From NCBI GenBank assembly GCA_038848185.1, contig JAWCNV010000001.1:90243-154242 (forward strand): a DNA stretch of 64,000 nt, given 5' to 3'. Source of the DNA: JAAOZP01 sp038848185 (GTDB lineage Archaea > Thermoproteota > EX4484-205 > JAAOZP01). Shown piece by piece: positions 8,959-18,507 of this stretch. Numbering within the stretch: position 1 is the first letter of the stretch; each line of letters opens with the position of its first letter. A program made the position numbers and the translations under genes. A model generated the notes under the pieces. The model did no database searches. It was given only the letters and a program-made list of their open reading frames with translations, and was not told the DNA's origin.

Positions 8959-9753
8959 ATGGATTTGAATAGGGTGAGGGCCTGCGTCCTTAGGACTGGC
9001 GGGACGAACTGTGACCTCGAAACTCAGATTGCCTTAGAGGAACTTGGCATTAAAACGGAGATAGTTCATATGAATCAGCTTGAAAAGAAGCGTCTCTCCG
9101 ATTACCATCTGATTGTTTTTCCCGGAGGCTTTTCATATGGGGATTACGTTAGGGCTGGCGCAGTATGGGGCAAGAGGGTTCTTGCGAAGCTTAGGCTTGA
9201 GCTGGAGAAGTTTATAGAGGGAGGGAAGCTTATACTCGGAATCTGTAATGGTTTCCAAGTGCTTGCTGAAGCCGGAATACTCCCAGGGAACGGTGTCAGC
9301 GAAACTCCTTCAATAGCTCTTGCAAACAACTCCTCTGCAAGGTATGAGTGTAGATGGGTCTGGCTAAGGGTTGAGAATAATGAAACACCCTTCACCATTA
9401 CTATGAGAAGGGGAGAGGTTCTTAGAATACCCATAGGGCATGCCGAAGGAAGATTTCTAACGCATTCAGAGGAAGCTCTCGAGGAGCTTAAGAGGAACAG
9501 GCAAATCGTCTTTAGATACGTTCTTCCAAACGGAGAAGATGCTAACGGCTTATACCCATACAATCCTAATGGCTCAACATACGATATTGCTGGAATCTGC
9601 AGCAAGAAGGGAAACGTCATGGGGATGATGCCGCATCCTGAGAGAGCCTTCTTCGGCTGGCAGCTTCCAGAATGGGGTGAATCGCCTCCTGAAAAAGGTG
9701 ATGGAAGGAAAGTTTTTGAAAGCATAGCAAGATATTTAATGTGCACGCTATAA
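8959..9753 (+). CDS. purQ: FGAM synthase glutaminase subunit PurQ
   Basis: Class I glutamine amidotransferase that feeds ammonia to PurL. Motifs are GGTNCDLET near residue 15, FPGGFSYGDYVRAG, the nucleophile elbow GICNGFQVLAEAG (Cys near residue 96), PIGHAEGRF, and MMPHPERAFF with the catalytic His and Glu near the C-terminus. At 264 residues it has the length of archaeal and long bacterial PurQ. The ATG lies two bases after the purL stop. It is the last gene of the operon before a probable terminator. Confidence 0.94.
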   Translation: MDLNRVRACVLRTGGTNCDLETQIALEELGIKTEIVHMNQLEKKRLSDYHLIVFPGGFSYGDYVRAGAVWGKRVLAKLRLELEKFIEGGKLILGICNGFQVLAEAGILPGNGVSETPSIALANNSSARYECRWVWLRVENNETPFTITMRRGEVLRIPIGHAEGRFLTHSEEALEELKRNRQIVFRYVLPNGEDANGLYPYNPNGSTYDIAGICSKKGNVMGMMPHPERAFFGWQLPEWGESPPEKGDGRKVFESIARYLMCTL

Positions 9754-9810
9754 CTGATATACGGCATTTTCTCAAAATGAACTGCATGCTTAAGAAGATT
9801 TGATTTAACC

Positions 9811-9839
9811 AAAGAGTTAAAAACTCTTTTCCTCTTTTA
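9811..9839 (+). terminator. Probable terminator after the purine operon
   Basis: AAAGAGT and ACTCTTT form a perfect seven-base stem around a TAAAA loop (9811-9829), followed by a pyrimidine-rich TCCTCTTTT run. It lies 57 bases after the purQ stop. The U-rich tail fits archaeal termination. Confidence 0.4.
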
Positions 9840-9848
9840 TAAAGAGTA

Positions 9849-11043
9849 TGCAAAACTTTAAGAGACCTAAAAACAGGGTTCTCTTAAGCCATATATGTTT
9901 GACTCTAATCTTATGTTTGTTAACCCTGTCCTCAATACCAATTCCTGTCGCTTACGCCCAGGAGGATTTATATTCCCTTCCATCTGGAGCTATTGGGCCT
10001 GCCCGTAACTTATAATCCGCCGATCCTATTTGAGCTCAGCCCGCAAATCGTGACTGCATCTCCAGGGCAAACTGTTACATTTACCGTTAGATATCAAACA
10101 TGGACTCCACCTGGATTAGGAGAACCGAGGGTCATCTGGCAACTATTTGCCATCGTTTCTTGGACGCCGAATTGACCACTTCCGGCTGGTTGCTTTGTAC
10201 CGCTTTATGATGGCATGCATGGAAGGCACTCCGGCGTATCCCAAACACAGAGCTTCTCAGTAACCGTACCTTACACCGGGAACCTATTACATTTGGTTCT
10301 GCTACAATTTGCATTACTCGATGGAGCAAGCAATCGCCGGATTCACTAACCCAATACCAATTCCGGCACATGCAAAAATAATGGTTGAACAGTGGCAGGA
10401 AGAGTATAAAGGGAAAATTCTCTTTGGCGAGTCACTTAACGAATATTGGGGGCGCCGGATTAGTACTAGATATAGCAACTTAGCCGAAGAGTTGAGGAGT
10501 TTAGGCTATATCGTGGAGAGTTTAAAAGAAGGCCCAATAACTTATGAGAAACTCTCTCAATATAACGTGTTTGCCATTACAGTTCCGTCCATTCCTCCTA
10601 AATCTTTAACGGGCAAGGAGATCGAAGCCATCAAAAATTTGTAGGCGAAGGCGGAGGACTCTTCATTGCAGCTTCAGGCTGATCTTGGGTTGGTTACACT
10701 AATGTTAGTTTAGAATTGAATCCCGCTAGCCAGATCGGAAAGAATTTGGAATTGAAATAAACAACGATGTAATACAAGACCCTACTGGCAATAAAGGTGA
10801 CCCTGCTTCTCCAATGTTTTATGAATTTGTAAATCATCCCGTTACAAGTGGATTTGGGTAGAATATGGATTGATAACCCATCTTCACTTACCATTCGAGA
10901 CAATGCCAAAGCCGTAGTCCTAGGGGATGAGGACTCACATGCTCAATCTGATAATACATTCACTTATCAAATAGGTTCGCATCCTCCATTCATTGCAGTC
11001 GCTGAATTCGGCAATGGCAACCTATTCCTTCATTGTGGATAAA
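9849..11043 (+). pseudogene. Disrupted secreted/membrane protein gene
   Basis: Pieces of one protein are spread over several frames. It starts at an ATG with a clear signal peptide (LTLILCLLTLSSIPIPVAYA, residues about 18-37). A beta-rich stretch follows (SPQIVTASPGQTVTFTVRY, 10043-10099), then FSVTVPYTPGTYYIWF. Next comes an alpha/beta part (KILFGESLNEYWGRR, then LAEELRSLGYIVESLKEG and a glycine turn VGEGGGLFIAASG), and last VVLGDEDSHAQ with FIAVAEFGNGNLF. At least four frameshifts and several stops separate them. The later part resembles the Rossmann-like beta domains (DUF4350-type) often found in archaeal surface proteins; that assignment is tentative. It is not translated as one protein unless the assembly contains many errors. 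Confidence 0.65.
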
Positions 11044-11380
11044 GTTCAATATTCTCCATGTATATTCGAATTTAAGCTCTAGAATGGAGAAGCCTGTAAC
11101 AACAGTTAAGCTGGAAAGCCAGATTTAGCCTCTTTTTTAATCCCAGTTTTACCTGTAGCGCGCTAACCAATATTAGAATGCCAATACTGAAATAGAGAGG
11201 CGAAAAAGAAGTGCAAGAGGCTGGAAGGGCGGGGCTGCTTGTACCGATAGGGCTGACCGATGGTGAAAAGCACGCGCCAAAAGAGTTCATTCAAAATAAT
11301 GTTTAGGCAGGTATTTACTACTCCAAATCCTAATGTCCTGTTTCCCCCGACATTAGAGTATTCCGTGTGTCACGCCTATT
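11044..11380. other. No intact gene; probable pseudogene tail
   Basis: This stretch has no convincing gene. A short hydrophobic run in the plus strand (FLIPVLPVA, about 11134-11160) could be the broken C-terminal membrane anchor of the preceding pseudogene. Nothing else was recognised. Confidence 0.35.
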
Positions 11381-13126
11381 CTATCGGCTTGCAGGACGTA
11401 GCTCAAGTATCTTCGGCGATTTTCCTAGTTCCGGAGGATTAGGGTCTGGGATGAATTCCACAATAAGACCTTCAGGGAGCTGCGAATATTCTTTTCCCCG
11501 CACTGCAGAGCGAAGGAAGAAGTATTTTACACCATCGTTTCCCTGAACAAACCCGTAGCCCTTTTCACGATCTACCGATATGATTTCCCCCATCTTCCAA
11601 TGCAGGCTTTCAATGCTCTCCGGGATGCTCTCGGCCTCGGGTGTACCGTACAGATTTCTGTTCAGCTCGTTCCAAACCTTGATTACATGAGGGAGAAAGA
11701 ACCTTCCGACTCCATCATAGTCCTTTAACAGTGTTTCCAAGCTATTCTTACTGATACTAAGATTTCTGAAGGTCCACAAGTCTAATGATTCTCCCTTCTC
11801 GTCGCATGCGATCTCAACCCTACTGTTGTTCCAGCAGACGATTATTGAGCCGAATTGCACAGCAAGCTCGTAGATGAGCTTGCCCACCGGAACATCAATA
11901 GTTATGTAGCCCATTCCACCGAAAGAAATCCTGAGCGGCTCGACTATTATTCTAGACTGCTCGATTCCCATATGTCTCACTATGATTTCAGCTAGGATTG
12001 GACGCTTGTAGTAAATCGGGTGGAGCCCCTCAGCTCTTGCAAGCGATGCGTTCGACTTGTCCGCAGTCAGGAAGTAGGCACCTTTATGAAAGCTTATTTG
12101 ACGGAGAAACTGTTTAAATTGGTCTCTTATGATCGTGTCCCCGCTAGACATCCTTGGTAAACGTAATTGGTCTACTCTTGCCTCGGGTTCTTTTTCCTCT
12201 TCCCTCATCCTTGAGTATAGGAAATCGGCTCTTAAGCCTTGGAGTTCAATCCTGGTGTCAAGAATAGGGTTGGCTTCACCCGTAATAATCACGCTAATCC
12301 CCTGAATATCTCTAGAGGCCTCTAGGTCAAGTATTTCTTGCAGAGCCCGGTATCCGAGCCTGCCACGCCTCGTCAATCTACCCGTCTTCCTTGAATTAGC
12401 AAATGTTTCAATCTCATGCATCACAGCCGCCGGAATAATGAAGAGCAACCAATTTGGAGTATGAACGTATTCTGTGCGGTCAGTCAGCAAAAGCGAGTTG
12501 ATAAGGTGTTCAGTAACAACTGCTTCTATTAATACATCCGTGTCCAAAGCCATAATCACGTCATCATGATCGGAAATAGTTTCCGCAATCTCGTCCCACT
12601 TGGGAGAATACAATAAACCACAACGGTAGAATGCAGTGATCAAATCATCCTCGAAATCTTTCAATGCATTGGGGTTCAATTCACAACGTATCCCGTAATC
12701 ATTCGATGGAGAGATCATCAGAAGCGGAATATCTTGACCATTACTCTTGAAACTTATTTTAAGTTGCTTGCCTTTCGAAAGAAGTGAATCCAGCAATAGA
12801 TGGTAGACTGGGAACTCGACGAACCCAGAGAATTTAGGGTTAACCCTGTAAGCATTTTTCATCGGCTTCGGCGGCTGCAAATGAACTTCCAGACAAGAGG
12901 TTCTTACACCCTTAAACTCTCCTTTTATCATCGCGATATCGGTTATTCTTATGCCAAATTTTTCAGAAAGGATATCGGCGACCTCGACGGCTCTACTTAT
13001 GTTCTCTCCAACAGCTCTAAGAGTAACTGTATCCGCCCCTCTGTTAAACTTTCCTAAACAGCTAACCACGTATTCAGAAATCCTCTTGCCGCAAACGTCA
13101 AGAATACAGCTTCTACCAGAGATCAA
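11381..13126 (-). CDS. Alba + PIN nuclease + cold-shock-like fusion protein
   Basis: A 581-residue predicted RNA-directed nuclease. Residues 1-90 resemble Alba (YVVSCLGKFNRGADTV, then GENISRAVEVADIL), an archaeal nucleic-acid-binding fold. Residues about 188-375 look like a PIN domain: acidic start ALDTDVLIEAV, an acidic-aromatic middle IPAAVMHEIETF, GDTIIRDQF, and FLTADKSNASLA. These supply the usual Asp/Glu metal ligands. Residues about 505-575 form an OB/cold-shock-like end (GEIISVDREKGYGFVQ, then KYFFLRSAV). The middle 380-500 is unassigned. The start is a TTG; a stop lies three codons upstream and no better start is visible. It stands alone, so an individual target cannot be inferred. 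The combination is unusual; each domain is recognised by pattern only. Confidence 0.72.
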   Translation of the reverse strand: MISGRSCILDVCGKRISEYVVSCLGKFNRGADTVTLRAVGENISRAVEVADILSEKFGIRITDIAMIKGEFKGVRTSCLEVHLQPPKPMKNAYRVNPKFSGFVEFPVYHLLLDSLLSKGKQLKISFKSNGQDIPLLMISPSNDYGIRCELNPNALKDFEDDLITAFYRCGLLYSPKWDEIAETISDHDDVIMALDTDVLIEAVVTEHLINSLLLTDRTEYVHTPNWLLFIIPAAVMHEIETFANSRKTGRLTRRGRLGYRALQEILDLEASRDIQGISVIITGEANPILDTRIELQGLRADFLYSRMREEEKEPEARVDQLRLPRMSSGDTIIRDQFKQFLRQISFHKGAYFLTADKSNASLARAEGLHPIYYKRPILAEIIVRHMGIEQSRIIVEPLRISFGGMGYITIDVPVGKLIYELAVQFGSIIVCWNNSRVEIACDEKGESLDLWTFRNLSISKNSLETLLKDYDGVGRFFLPHVIKVWNELNRNLYGTPEAESIPESIESLHWKMGEIISVDREKGYGFVQGNDGVKYFFLRSAVRGKEYSQLPEGLIVEFIPDPNPPELGKSPKILELRPASR

Positions 13127-13271
13127 ACTCTCCTACGATATTATCCTAATTCTAGTTTATATATTTTTCTAGTATTCAAAAAGGATTATTATGCGTTAAA
13201 AAGGAGTTTAAGATAATAACTTCTCGCCCAGAGGACCGAGCGCATGCTAATCCTTGCTTAGTCTTTCGGAA

Positions 13272-13448
13272 ATGAAAAACATAAATAAGAAGACAAGTAA
13301 AATAAACTCAATGTCTAGCGAAAAAAGAGAGCATTTAGACATGTTCCTCTACATGCTGTTATCTAACTCGTTCATTATAATCGTAATGATAGCTACATGG
13401 AGGAATACGTTAGAAGGGATAGAACGGGCAATTATCAATGGAGAATGA
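13272..13448 (+). CDS. Small single-pass membrane protein, or 5' part of a broken gene
   Basis: 58 codons from ATG 13272 (another ATG lies at 13311). A basic, charged N-terminus is followed by one membrane segment (YMLLSNSFIIIVMIATW) and a short charged end. Its stop is a TGA at 13446, and the next gene continues in exactly the same frame with more membrane segments. The two may once have been one membrane-anchored coiled-coil protein. No family recognised. Confidence 0.4.
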   Translation: MKNINKKTSKINSMSSEKREHLDMFLYMLLSNSFIIIVMIATWRNTLEGIERAIINGE

Positions 13449-13490
13449 CCAGCCTATTTACCTTCTTCAATTCTTTCCATTATATTTTTG

Positions 13491-14971
13491 ATGATAGTCC
13501 TTTCAGTATTAGAGTCTGCTTTCTCAGAGGGCGCGTGCGGTATTATGTTGTTCGCACCATTTGCTGCTATTGCCAGTGTTTTCATTTTCGGTGGAATGCC
13601 ACTGTACGTGCGTGCTCTTAGCTGGCTAGTGATCTATTCCCTCCCTACTATAGCCTTTATTATGGATGTTAGTGCACACGTACGTGCTATAAGCCTAGAG
13701 GTAGAGAAATATCGTACGATAATAGAAGACTGGAGAAAGGAAGGTTATGAGGTCTCTGGTTTGGAGAGAGTTCTGAGGACGCGTGACCTCTCTAAGATTG
13801 GTTCATCGTTCAACGAATATTCGCTTGCTATTAAGAGTCTGAAGGAAATGGAGGCTGAGCTTGACTCCATAGTTTCTCAAGCATATTCCCTTGGCTTGGA
13901 TTTCAGCGAAAGGGTCTCGTCGATAAGGAGGATGCTGAAGGATCCGTCTAGGCTGGATGAGGCTAGGAATAGAATATCTGAGCTTAAGGATGATGTTGCG
14001 ATAATCCGGGCTAGGCTGGAAATAGACCTGTGGAAAGAAGAGGGTTATGAGGTTTCAAAGCTTGAAAAGGTCTTGGAGACGCGTGACTCGCCCAGAGTTG
14101 AGCCCATAATAAAAGAGTACGAGTCAAGGATTTCTAGAATAAAGAAGTTGGAAACCGAGCTTGACTCCTTAATGCCAACAATGGATTCGCTTGAAGTAAG
14201 CTTCGAACATGAAGCTTCTCTTCTAAGAAGCATGCTTAGGGACCCTCTTAAGCTGGAGGAGGCTGAGCGAATGTTTTCAAGCCTCAAAGAAGATCTTCGA
14301 ATACTCGGGGATTTCAAGTCCAAGATAGAGATTTGGAGGAGAGAGGGATACAATGTCTCAGGGCTTGAAGAACTATTTGAAAACAGGGAAATCGATTCTA
14401 TTAGAAATGTCTCAGACAGGTTCGAAAAGATAGTTCAGGGGATAAGGACGCTTGAAAGAGAGGCAAACATACTGGGCCTAAGGGAGCTTGAAGCCGAGGT
14501 CTCCTCTTTAAAGAATAGGTTGGGAGATCTGGATAGGATTGAGGAGGTTAGGGAATACGTATCTCAATTACAGAGGAAAATTGGAGAGTTTAAAGAATCC
14601 AAGAGGAGAGAATGGGAGAAAAAGATAATCGGATGGGAGAAGAGAGGCTACGAGGCTCCTGTTTTTAAAAAATATTTGACAGAATACTCTGTTCAGGCTG
14701 AGGAAAAGCTCAGGAAGTACGAGGAGGCAATAGGCAGCTTGAAAAGCTCAAAGAGGATTTAAAGTCTTTCAACATAAGCGGCCTAGGCTTCGAAGCATTT
14801 GCTATAGAGAAAAACCTGAAAGAAGGACAGGACGTCGATAAAATCACCAAGAAAATCGCAACCCTAAAAACGAAAACAGAGAAAAAGGCTAAAGAGGAAA
14901 TGGAGAAATGGATAGACGAAGCCATCGGGAAAGTAAGGAGACACGTAAAAACATTAGAGCAAAGCACATAG
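13491..14971 (+). pseudogene. Membrane-anchored coiled-coil repeat protein with frameshift; shared C-terminal tail
   Basis: The gene opens with two or three membrane segments (about residues 1-55). Long coiled-coil modules of roughly 75-90 residues follow, each beginning with a Trp-Arg/Lys-x-x-Gly-Tyr motif (WRKEGYEVSGLE, WKEEGYEVSKLE, WRREGYNVSGLE, WEKRGYEAPVFK). The main frame stops at 14762. Comparison with the paralogue at 34.5-35.5 kb shows one base missing at about 14734-14739. Restoring it extends the protein to 14971 and its end (EKWIDEAIGKVRRHVKTLE) matches the tail shared across this island. A same-frame TGA at 13446 separates it from 13272-13448. It is either a recent pseudogene or contains a sequencing error. 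Confidence 0.7.
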
Positions 14972-15056
14972 ACAGCTAATCCTTATCATTGAATCTTGAA
15001 GAATGTATTTTATTCTTGCTTGCTACTAATTATATGAAGAAGTATAACATAGAGTG

Positions 15057-16034
15057 TTATAATTCAATTTTCTCAATGAATTCCATAACTTTTCTACGTG
15101 CTTCCTCAATCCATGCAATCATTTCATCTATTTCACTCTTTTTCTGTATTACTTTAACAGTTTTGCTCTCTTCTTTAAGATGGGTATAAAAAGTTTTTAG
15201 CATTTCTAATACATGTCTGGTTGTTTCAGAATCCTTCAAGTATTCTCTTCGACTTCCGTTCAATATTTCTCCTCCTCTAAACTCCGTCTTATCCTCAATG
15301 CTTATCCTAGAGTATTCTTTACATCGATCATTTAGATACACGTGACACGTTGCTTTTTCTTCTAGGGTTGTGAATCTATTGCATTTAAAGCAATTCGGCG
15401 TAAGGCATCTTAACCATTTCATGTTGGATGGAAAAACTATTTTGCCCTGTTGACATCGAATTAGCGAATCAAGAATTGTAACATGATGATTTATATTTAG
15501 TTCCTTGACTGCAACCACTCCCATTATGAAAGTGTTAGCGCCAATATTCACAATGTTTCCTGAGACTGTACCATAGATCTGACAATTCTCACCAGTTTTA
15601 ATATTTCCCGTCTTAGAAATGATATTTCCATAAATTGTAACATTATTAAGTACAGTTATGTTTCTACTAGCGAAAAGAGGTCCAAGTATTTTTATGGAGC
15701 CTTCGGTTGAATAATCATCCGTCTTTGTTCTTCCTAAGAGGATTTCGCCATCCGTAACTACAGCACCCCCAATGAGAGCGGGGCCTTGAATTTCAACTGC
15801 CTCTTTTCCATAAACATATCTTTTAATAATAACATCACTCGGGTATTTTGAAAGAACCCTAACTTTGTTAGCAAAAACACTACCATTAACGACAGAACCC
15901 TCGTATAAAACGACTTCTCTTTTCACTTGATCTATTTTCAAGGGAATTATGGAGTGAGGAAATTTTTCATTAGAATAAACTATTAGGGTTTTATCCTTCT
16001 CCAGGGAAGACTGCTTGTCGCTTTTTTTAGACAT
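15057..16034 (-). CDS. Bactofilin-like beta-solenoid protein with shared C-terminal helix
   Basis: 325 residues. From about 40 to 205 the sequence is a run of short beta-strand repeats (GSVVNGSVFANKVRVL, IGGAVVTDGEILLG, NNVTIYGNIISKTG, IYGTVSGNIVNIGANTF). This is typical of bactofilin-type polymer-forming solenoids. A cysteine cluster follows (CLTPNCFKCNRF, then C-H and C-K at about 215-250) and could bind metal. The C-terminus (IAWIEEARRKVMEFIEKIE) belongs to the shared tail. No signal peptide, so it is probably cytoplasmic. Its ATG overlaps the end of the preceding coiled-coil gene by eight bases, with GGGGAGGAA just ahead, so the two are translated together. True bactofilin homology needs a profile search. 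Confidence 0.6.
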   Translation of the reverse strand: MSKKSDKQSSLEKDKTLIVYSNEKFPHSIIPLKIDQVKREVVLYEGSVVNGSVFANKVRVLSKYPSDVIIKRYVYGKEAVEIQGPALIGGAVVTDGEILLGRTKTDDYSTEGSIKILGPLFASRNITVLNNVTIYGNIISKTGNIKTGENCQIYGTVSGNIVNIGANTFIMGVVAVKELNINHHVTILDSLIRCQQGKIVFPSNMKWLRCLTPNCFKCNRFTTLEEKATCHVYLNDRCKEYSRISIEDKTEFRGGEILNGSRREYLKDSETTRHVLEMLKTFYTHLKEESKTVKVIQKKSEIDEMIAWIEEARRKVMEFIEKIEL

Positions 16035-18039
16035 TTTCCTCCCCTTTAGAGATTTCCATCATAAGCCTTCTGAATTGTTCGCTAATAACTCTCAACTCAA
16101 CTAACCGGTCCATTGCTTTCCATGCTTCATTCATTTTGTCAGTCATATTAAATATTGAAACTTTACGTGCAGTTTCAATAAATTCGTTTTCTCCTCTTAT
16201 TCCGAGAGAGAGCTCGTTAAGTTCAGGCGCTATCTCTTGCAGACATGTAGTGTAATAACCTGTAATACTTTGACTAACAAACCCCTCTCTTTTTTCTGGA
16301 GGAGCGTATAGCATCGGCCACCATATGTGAACTGTAGGTGGTTTACTTGCTATTTCAACAATCCAGAAAGGTATGTTAATTAAGATTGCTTCTGATTCTG
16401 TTTCGAGAGGAATATTTGTTATGAATGAGTTCATTTCATCAATAATTCTTTTTTTATGGTCAATCTCGCTACTACACCATGTTACTAACGATTTTTGCAT
16501 ACGCGTAAAGAAATCGAGACTATCTTTGAATACTGCTGTTTCTAATTCTATGTTTGCCAGTATAGATTCGTACAGACTATTTGCCACCTCTCTCCATGAG
16601 TTTAACACTTTTTTAATTTCTTCTATTGGGGCTCTTAACTTGTCTATTTTCTTCTTTTTCAAATATTCGACCCTTTTTATTTTCCAAGAATAAGAGCGAT
16701 GTATGTTATCTATTTCATCCTGCATTTTTAGATTTAATGACGAAATAATGTCTCTAATAGCATCTAATTGACGTTTTAATCCGTTTACATTACTTCTGAC
16801 TCGCTCCACTTTTCCATATAAGATATCATAATCAGGATTTCGTTTCGTCTTAGTTGTGTAAGAATCAGTATAGGGGTCGTATACCGTATCATATAAATAT
16901 TCTGGAGTTGAAGCCAACGTTGATTCCATAGCCTCAAGTGTAATCTGCTCTTCTTTTAACTTCTTTTCAATTTTTTGCTCATCCATTTTAACTTCTTTAA
17001 TTGTTTTATTGTATTTTTCTCTCATTTCCTTAATTTCTTCATCTTCTTTATGACGAAGAACCTCTATTTTTTCATTATACATCTTTTCTGTTTTGTTAAT
17101 ATGAGGATTTATCGTTCTCTCTATTTTTGTAACAGTTTTTGAGAACGCCTTTTCTATATTAATATTATTCCACTCCTCAGCCAATAGAGATCTTTCTTTC
17201 CAATATTGAGTTATCAATGACATGTTGTTCTGAAGACTTTCAATGAAAGGGTCTGTTTTGATTCGTATAACGTTTTGTATATTCTCCAAATACGGTATTT
17301 CTTCTGTTGCTTTCTTCCAAGCCATTTTTAAAACCTGCGTGTTATCCACAGCCTCATTGAATGTGCTTGCCTCCATCGCTTGGCAGTGCGCTAGCATTTG
17401 TAACAGTCTTTTAAATCCTTTGAGGACACTCGAATAATTGCTTAACACATAAAACTGTCTTTCCTCCATTTTGGTTTTATTTTTAAGATTAGCTATATCC
17501 TCCAGTATTTTTCTAATGTCTCTTTCTTTTTCCCAGTTTTGTTCTTTAACTGGAATCCTACTTAACTGTTCAATAAACTGCCCTACTTGCTGAATCGGTA
17601 TTTCTCTAAACTTTAAGCTTCTTGGTTTTATGATTTTTGAAGCATCGTAAACTATAAAATTCTTCTGCTTTACTTCCTCCCAGGAGACTAGCCAAACTTT
17701 CCAAAAGAGCTTCGCCATGTAACTCAGCCTTGCAGGCTTAATCCAGAAACCTGTTCTGATAATCAAACCTATTGTACAAATAGCTAAACTTAACAATATT
17801 AGGAAAATCACGCCGCCGAGAAAATTGGTTGAAAAAATACCCATAAGGGGAATAATTCCGAGAAGACATATTAAAAGGCCTCCGGTTGATATTTTTTTCT
17901 TACATTTTAGAAAATCCTCTATCACTATGCTAGAAGCTTTTGATAAGATTAACGCGGTTTCTAAATCCTCTTTAACAGGATTACCTTGGTTATCAAAAAT
18001 TGCCGATTCTAGGCAAAGCGATGACGTTGGACTCTGCAT
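16027..18039 (-). CDS. Two-TM coiled-coil membrane protein, unknown
   Basis: 670 residues. Two adjacent membrane segments lie at about residues 52-95 (GGLLICLLGIIPLMGIF and GGVIFLILLSLAICTIGLII). Long, charged, mostly helical sequence follows, with a lysine/glutamate-rich coiled coil at about 310-520. A tyrosine-rich insert (YLYDTVYDPYTDSYTTK) interrupts it near residue 400. A Trp/Pro segment (TVHIWWPMLYAPPEKREG) lies near 570. The bulk should be cytoplasmic. It is the first gene of a two-gene operon with the bactofilin-like protein, which suggests that it anchors or shapes that polymer at the membrane (inference). No known family recognised. The start is an ATG with an A/T-rich box about 30 bases upstream. 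Confidence 0.7.
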   Translation of the reverse strand: MQSPTSSLCLESAIFDNQGNPVKEDLETALILSKASSIVIEDFLKCKKKISTGGLLICLLGIIPLMGIFSTNFLGGVIFLILLSLAICTIGLIIRTGFWIKPARLSYMAKLFWKVWLVSWEEVKQKNFIVYDASKIIKPRSLKFREIPIQQVGQFIEQLSRIPVKEQNWEKERDIRKILEDIANLKNKTKMEERQFYVLSNYSSVLKGFKRLLQMLAHCQAMEASTFNEAVDNTQVLKMAWKKATEEIPYLENIQNVIRIKTDPFIESLQNNMSLITQYWKERSLLAEEWNNINIEKAFSKTVTKIERTINPHINKTEKMYNEKIEVLRHKEDEEIKEMREKYNKTIKEVKMDEQKIEKKLKEEQITLEAMESTLASTPEYLYDTVYDPYTDSYTTKTKRNPDYDILYGKVERVRSNVNGLKRQLDAIRDIISSLNLKMQDEIDNIHRSYSWKIKRVEYLKKKKIDKLRAPIEEIKKVLNSWREVANSLYESILANIELETAVFKDSLDFFTRMQKSLVTWCSSEIDHKKRIIDEMNSFITNIPLETESEAILINIPFWIVEIASKPPTVHIWWPMLYAPPEKREGFVSQSITGYYTTCLQEIAPELNELSLGIRGENEFIETARKVSIFNMTDKMNEAWKAMDRLVELRVISEQFRRLMMEISKGEENV

Positions 18040-18175
18040 TATTTAATACTTGAACATTGTCAGTATTTTAATTTTTTCCAAACTGCAATTAAAAGCTAAA
18101 TGCACACTAGATAAGATTCATGATCTTACTGTTTTCAGACATAATATTTTTATGTTCCCAAATACAGTATGGGCA

Positions 18176-18328
18176 ATGAAAAAACTAGAGGAGAAACCAG
18201 CAGAAGCCGTAGCAGTAACAAAAGAGAAAGAAGAGAGTATCATAGTCACCATAGCAACAGGACTTCAGCCAAGAGCTTGTTTTAACTGTGGGTCTATAAT
18301 GCCATCTAACGCTAGATATTGTGGTTGA
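18176..18328 (+). pseudogene. Truncated zinc-ribbon protein fragment
   Basis: A 50-codon frame (in-frame ATGs at 18152 and 18176) with an acidic/basic linker ending in ACFNCGSIMPSNARYCG and then a stop. This is the first CxxC half of the CPxCG-MPxxAKFCGxCG ribbon seen intact at 52.0 kb. The second cysteine pair is cut off, so it is most likely a remnant. Confidence 0.35.
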
Positions 18329-18507
18329 ACTATTGTCCAATTTCCAACCTATTTAGTGCTAAGAAATGCATAAAAGTTTCGTAGCATATATTGAAAAGGT
18401 TGGCTCCTGCAGCCCAGGATTTTCAACAATAAATCCTTGGGCTATAGACACGCTTATCTTTAAAATTCTTATAAGCATTTTATTCACTTATACCTAAAAT
18501 TTTAAAA

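Noticed and set aside
9144..9812. Long open frame (222 codons) opposite purQ, and other long antisense frames (for example 525-998, 29141-29779)
   Set aside because: They lie entirely over well-identified genes on the other strand, have low-complexity Ser/Leu/Phe-rich products, and show no domain. They are shadows of coding bias.
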